Notes under the pieces: model-generated
Seen by the model: the letters and a program-made list of their open reading frames with translations, nothing else
What the model was told of the DNA's origin: nothing
Database searches by the model: none
Source of the DNA: an uncultured Pseudomonas sp.
GTDB lineage: Bacteria; Pseudomonadota; Gammaproteobacteria; Pseudomonadales; Pseudomonadaceae
NCBI RefSeq assembly: GCF_946885955.1
Contig: NZ_CAMPHI010000091.1
Location: 1 to 7,357 of the forward strand
Length of the DNA: 7,357 bases
Reading direction: 5' to 3'
Position numbers and translations under genes: made by a program
In this document: positions 4,759 through 7,357 of the stretch, one piece after another
Layout of the letters: every line of letters begins with the position of its first letter
Position numbering within the stretch: position 1 is the stretch's first letter

Positions 4759-5581
4759 CCTCGGTCATAACCTGGCATTACGACTGGCCTGCATCGGCGC
4801 CCGCTGCCTGCAAGCGCCCGCCCCCATACGACCGATCACGCTGATGGGTCTGCGCTGCGCTTCGCCATTGGCAATCGCCGCCGGCTTCGATCGTCATGGT
4901 CAACTCGGCCGCCGCGCCGGCGCGCTCGGCTTCGCCTGCAACGAGATCGGCAGCTTCGATCTCGCCAGCGCAACCGGCCTGCTACTGCCGCCCCATCAGG
5001 CGGGAACGGCGCTGCTCGGCATCAACCTGACTATCGACCCCAATAGCCCCATCGATGCGCTGTGCGCCGGTCTCGGCCACGCCTCGCTGTTTGCCGACTA
5101 TCTGATGCTCAACCTGATCGCCCCGCGCAGCGCTGTTTTGCTCAGTGCGGAGCAACGTCCGCGGCTACGTATGATTCTCGCCGCGTTGCGGGCGCGACAG
5201 CAGCGGCTCGACCTGTTGGGTCGCCGCGTACCGCTGGCGGTCAAGCTGCGTTGCCTGCCCGGCCAGGTGCCGCTGGCCTTGACCGAACTGCTGCTGGAGC
5301 TCGGCTACGACGGCCTGCTCGCCGCCCACGACCCAGGCCCACCGGCGAACCGGCAGCGCTACCACGCCTGGCAGAACCCGGACAATCAGGCGCTGGCCTG
5401 CGCGCAGATCGAGCGGCTACGTGCTCTGTGCGGCAACCAGTTGGCGCTGATGTCGGTCGGCGGCATCCAGAACGCGGCGCACCTCCGGGCCCGGCTCGCC
5501 GCTGGCGCCGAGCTGGTGCAGGTGCATACGCTGTTGCTGCATGGCTGGCCGTGGCAGACCCGGCACCTGCTTGCCATATAG
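4751..5581 (+). CDS. PyrD-like flavoprotein, divergent dihydroorotate dehydrogenase homologue (276 aa)
   Basis: TIM-barrel flavoprotein related to class 2 dihydroorotate dehydrogenase, but not a normal one. Preserved parts are ITLMGLRCASPLAIAAGFD (29-47), NEIGSFDLASATG (64-76), LLGINL (88-93), YLMLN with Asn121, AVKL with Lys165, and MSVGGIQNAAHLRARL plus AGAELVQVHTLLLHG (234-265) for FMN phosphate. Compared with E. coli PyrD, the INRMGFNN substrate loop is missing, Ser175 (the catalytic base) is Ala124, Asn177 is Arg126, Asn246 is His193 and Lys66 is Arg48. At 276 residues it is about 60 shorter than PyrD, mainly through the short N-terminus and that loop. The N-terminal helix (about 3-20) is apolar and may touch the membrane. 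ATG 4751 overlaps the aminotransferase gene by 8 bp with no clear SD, implying translational coupling. FMN binding is likely; dihydroorotate is very unlikely to be the substrate. Confidence 0.82.
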   Translation: MVSLGHNLALRLACIGARCLQAPAPIRPITLMGLRCASPLAIAAGFDRHGQLGRRAGALGFACNEIGSFDLASATGLLLPPHQAGTALLGINLTIDPNSPIDALCAGLGHASLFADYLMLNLIAPRSAVLLSAEQRPRLRMILAALRARQQRLDLLGRRVPLAVKLRCLPGQVPLALTELLLELGYDGLLAAHDPGPPANRQRYHAWQNPDNQALACAQIERLRALCGNQLALMSVGGIQNAAHLRARLAAGAELVQVHTLLLHGWPWQTRHLLAI

Positions 5582-5585
5582 GCGC

Positions 5586-5609
5586 TGCGCGGTTATTCAA
5601 ATCCGCGCA
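5586..5609 (+). terminator. Weak hairpin just after the PyrD-like gene
   Basis: TGCGCGG (5586-5592) and CCGCGCA (5603-5609) form a perfect 7-bp stem around a 10-nt loop, starting 5 nt after the stop codon. No U-run follows, so if it ends the operon it does so poorly or with Rho; it may only protect the 3' end. Confidence 0.35.
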
Positions 5610-5615
5610 AAGCTC

Positions 5616-5685
5616 CGTAGGTTGGTGCTGAGCTTGCGAAGCCCAACGCGGCAGCAAAGGCTTGGCGGGTTGCACCCGCCCTACG
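5616..5685. repeat. Dispersed intergenic repeat bounded by CGTAGG/CCTACG
   Basis: A 70-bp unit begins CGTAGG (5616-5621) and ends CCTACG (5680-5685), an inverted repeat of 6 bp. Inside, GGTTGGTGCTGAGCTTGC leads into GAAGCCCAACG, which can pair imperfectly, and GGCGGGT-TGC-ACCCGCC (5664-5680) makes a perfect 7-bp hairpin. The sequence resembles repeats scattered through pseudomonad genomes between genes. It is probably a non-autonomous or REP-like element, and may contribute to terminating the operon. Confidence 0.55.
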
Positions 5686-5725
5686 AGGCTGGACAACGCG
5701 AAAGCGCTGCAAACTGTGAGAGTGG

Positions 5726-5758
5726 CCCCGGATGGCGCTGGCGCTTATTCGGGCTACG
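5726..5758 (+). repeat. REP-like 33-bp repeat, copy 1
   Basis: This copy begins CCCCGGATGGCGCTGG and ends TATTCGGGCTACG. It matches the copy at 5915-5947 in the same orientation with 4 mismatches in 33 bases, and faces the inverted copy at 5857-5890 across about 100 nt of noncoding sequence. Confidence 0.6.
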
Positions 5759-5856
5759 ACGCTGATTACCCAATGGCGGACAAGCCTTCGGCATGTCCTC
5801 CCTAGGAGATCGCAGGTCTGGGAGCTGAACGAAAGATTGTCGGTAAAACGCGATCT

Positions 5857-5890
5857 AGTAGCCCGAATAAGCCTTTGGCGCAATCCGGGA
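5857..5890 (-). repeat. REP-like repeat, copy 2 (inverted)
   Basis: This copy begins AGTAGCCCGAATAAGC and ends GGCGCAATCCGGGA. It is the reverse complement of the 5915-5947 copy apart from a short differing stretch (CTTT for ACC, one base longer) and two substitutions. With that copy it can fold into a long hairpin with a 24-nt loop. Confidence 0.65.
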
Positions 5891-5914
5891 GCGGTGGTGC
5901 ATGCACAGGGCTTT

Positions 5915-5947
5915 TCCCGGATTGCGCTGGTGCTTATCCGGGCTACG
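5915..5947 (+). repeat. REP-like 33-bp repeat, copy 3
   Basis: This copy begins TCCCGGATTGCGCTGG and ends TATCCGGGCTACG. It pairs with the inverted copy just upstream. The CCGGGCTACG end and CCCGGAT start are typical of extragenic palindromic repeats in Pseudomonas. The long hairpin lies between two convergent genes, where it could serve as a bidirectional transcription block. Confidence 0.65.
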
Positions 5948-5982
5948 GTACAGGCTCTGTGTCCTCACAGAGACGGCAGAAA

Positions 5983-6014
5983 GCACAAGGCCGGCTAATC
6001 AGCCGGCCTTGTGC
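5983..6014 (-). terminator. Intrinsic terminator of the alcohol dehydrogenase gene
   Basis: GCACAAGGCCGGCT (5983-5996) and AGCCGGCCTTGTGC (6001-6014) form a perfect 14-bp stem around a 4-nt loop, 26 nt beyond the stop of the minus-strand gene. Read leftward it is followed by a short TTT. The strength and position fit a terminator for the dehydrogenase; on the plus strand no T-run follows. Confidence 0.8.
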
Positions 6015-6040
6015 GTTACGGGTATTGCCGAATCAAACGA

Positions 6041-7357
6041 TCAGCGCTTGGCGACCAGGTCCTTCGGCAGTTTGAAGGTCCAGAGCATGCCGCCCTGGTT
6101 GAAATTCTTCACCCGCTTGGCCACTTCGCCGCCCCACAGCGGCACCGCGCCGCCCCAGCCGGACAGCACCGAGACATACTGCTCGCCATCCATCTCCCAG
6201 GTAACCGGGGAGCCGAGCACGCCGGAGCCGGTCTGGAATTCCCAGACCTTCTCGCCAGTCTTGGCGTTGAAGGCCTTGAGGAAACCCTCAGGCGTACCGG
6301 TGAACACCAGGTTGCCCTTGGTGGTCATCACCCCGCCCCACAGCGGCGCGTAGTTCTTCTGGCGCCAGACTTCCTTGCCGGTCTTCGGATCGATGGCGCG
6401 CAGCACGCCGATGTAGTCTTCGTTCAGCGGCTTGATGGTGAAACCGGAACCCAGGTAGGCCGCGCCTTTCTTGTAGGCGATGTCTTCGTTCCAGATATCC
6501 ATGCCCCACTCGTTGGACGGTACGTAGAACAACCCGGTGTCCTGGCTGTAAGCCATCGGCATCCAGTTCTTGGCGCCGAGGAAGGCCGGTGCGGAGAACA
6601 CGCTCTTGCCCTTATCGGCGCCCGCGCCTGGTTTGCCCGGACGGTTTTCGTCGATGTAGATCGGCCGGCCATTCTTGTCCAGGCCCTTGGCCCAGGTGAT
6701 CTTGTCGACGAACGGGAAGCCACGGATGAACTTGCCGTTGGTGCGGTCGAGCACGTAGAAGAAGCCGTTACGGTCAGCGGTGGCAGCGGCCTTGATGGTC
6801 TTGCCGCCGTCCTGGTAGTTGAACGAGACCAGTTCGTTGACGCCGTCGAAGTCCCAGCCGTCATGCGGGGTGGTCTGGAAGTGCCACTTGATGGTGCCGT
6901 CGTCCGGATTCAGCGCCAGACGCGAGGACGAATAGAGGTTGTCGCCAGGGCGCAGGTGCGAGTTCCACGGTGCCGGGTTGCCGGTGCCGAACAGCAGCAG
7001 GTTGGTTTCCGGGTCGTAGTAGCCGCCCAGCCAAGGCGCCGCGCCTCCGGTCTTCCACAGGTCGCCCGGCCAGGTCTTGCCGGCTTCGCCACCGGAGATG
7101 CCGTTCTCGATCTTCTTGCCGTCCTTGTAGACGTAGCCCATGTGGCCTTCCACGGTAGGACGGGTCCACAACAGCTCGCCATTCTTCGGGTTGTAGGCTT
7201 CGATCTTGCCGACGATGCCGAATTCGCCACCGGAAACACCGGTGATCAGCTTGCCGTTGACCACCAAGGGCGCGGCGGTAATCGAATAGCCGGCCTTGTG
7301 GTCGGCGACGTTCTTGCGCCACACCACCTTGCCGGTGTCCTTGTTCAGCGCCACCAG
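6041..7357 (-). CDS. exaA: PQQ-dependent alcohol dehydrogenase (ExaA/PedH type), C-terminal part (5' end outside window)
   Basis: Periplasmic quinoprotein that oxidises alcohols to aldehydes with PQQ and passes electrons to a cytochrome c. The visible 439 codons carry the eight-bladed propeller W-motifs (such as [40 protein letters not shown]), metal ligands Glu in SGGEFG and Asn in GNPAPWN, and the active-site segment [11 protein letters not shown] (codons around 6839-6862). The Asp after Trp is the catalytic base. A second Asp two residues on (codon 6845-6847) is the extra ligand typical of lanthanide-dependent enzymes such as XoxF, ExaF and PedH, where calcium enzymes such as MxaF have Ala. 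So a PedH-like lanthanide enzyme is likely; the symbol is given at family level. The signal peptide and the vicinal Cys-Cys are beyond the edge. It converges on the pqqA-D-E cluster and ends in a strong terminator. The exaC gene across that cluster is its natural metabolic partner. Confidence 0.93.
   Translation of the reverse strand: MVALNKDTGKVVWRKNVADHKAGYSITAAPLVVNGKLITGVSGGEFGIVGKIEAYNPKNGELLWTRPTVEGHMGYVYKDGKKIENGISGGEAGKTWPGDLWKTGGAAPWLGGYYDPETNLLLFGTGNPAPWNSHLRPGDNLYSSSRLALNPDDGTIKWHFQTTPHDGWDFDGVNELVSFNYQDGGKTIKAAATADRNGFFYVLDRTNGKFIRGFPFVDKITWAKGLDKNGRPIYIDENRPGKPGAGADKGKSVFSAPAFLGAKNWMPMAYSQDTGLFYVPSNEWGMDIWNEDIAYKKGAAYLGSGFTIKPLNEDYIGVLRAIDPKTGKEVWRQKNYAPLWGGVMTTKGNLVFTGTPEGFLKAFNAKTGEKVWEFQTGSGVLGSPVTWEMDGEQYVSVLSGWGGAVPLWGGEVAKRVKNFNQGGMLWTFKLPKDLVAKR

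Noticed and set aside
5541..5998. Small ORFs across the intergenic repeats (5541-5765, 5593-5883, 5732-5998)
   Set aside because: They run through dispersed repeats and hairpins, have no good ribosome binding sites and resemble no protein.
1..7357. CRISPR arrays, tRNA or rRNA genes, insertion sequences
   Set aside because: None seen: no regularly spaced identical repeats, no tRNA-like cloverleaf noticed, no transposase frame.

Overview
The window looks like a GC-rich Pseudomonas-type gammaproteobacterium. The evidence is an ExaC-type aldehyde dehydrogenase and an ExaA/PedH-type PQQ alcohol dehydrogenase flanking pqq-type genes, strong G/C third-position bias, and intergenic repeats (GTAGGTTGG..., GTAGCCCGGATAAGC...) of a style common in pseudomonads. 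The species cannot be fixed from the sequence alone.

Layout. On the minus strand at the left edge is the N-terminal 299 codons of an NAD-dependent acetaldehyde dehydrogenase (exaC, start at 897, cut off by the window). A gene-poor divergent region (898-1521) follows. It becomes AT-rich toward the right and carries a perfect 20-bp palindrome, a 10-bp direct repeat and several TTAAT-type motifs. From 1522 a plus-strand cluster runs to 5581: a 24-residue PqqA-like precursor peptide, a strong stem-loop, then pqqD, pqqE, a 33-residue single-TM protein, a four-helix membrane protein resembling the urate hydroxylase (PuuD) membrane domain, a SerC-like PLP aminotransferase and a PyrD-like flavoprotein. 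From pqqD onward every gene overlaps the next by 4-32 bp. Bases 5582-5982 hold hairpins and dispersed intergenic repeats. A strong terminator hairpin (5983-6014) then serves a convergent minus-strand gene, the C-terminal 439 codons of a PQQ-dependent alcohol dehydrogenase, cut off at the right edge.

Main point. The cluster has the PQQ precursor, its RRE chaperone and the radical-SAM Glu-Tyr crosslinking enzyme, all with their key residues. It lacks pqqB (hydroxylase), pqqC (final oxidase) and any protease. In their place are two enzymes derived from primary metabolism that have lost their canonical substrate-recognition residues. The SerC-like protein lacks the His-Arg and Arg that bind the phosphate of phosphoserine but keeps the PLP lysine. 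The PyrD-like protein keeps its FMN-binding elements but lacks the catalytic Ser and most orotate ligands. Two membrane proteins complete the set. I read this as a candidate pathway for a PqqA-derived product other than ordinary PQQ, or made by a different route. It is embedded between two enzymes of PQQ/lanthanide-dependent alcohol oxidation. This reading is inference from motifs and operon structure; host PQQ genes outside the window cannot be seen.
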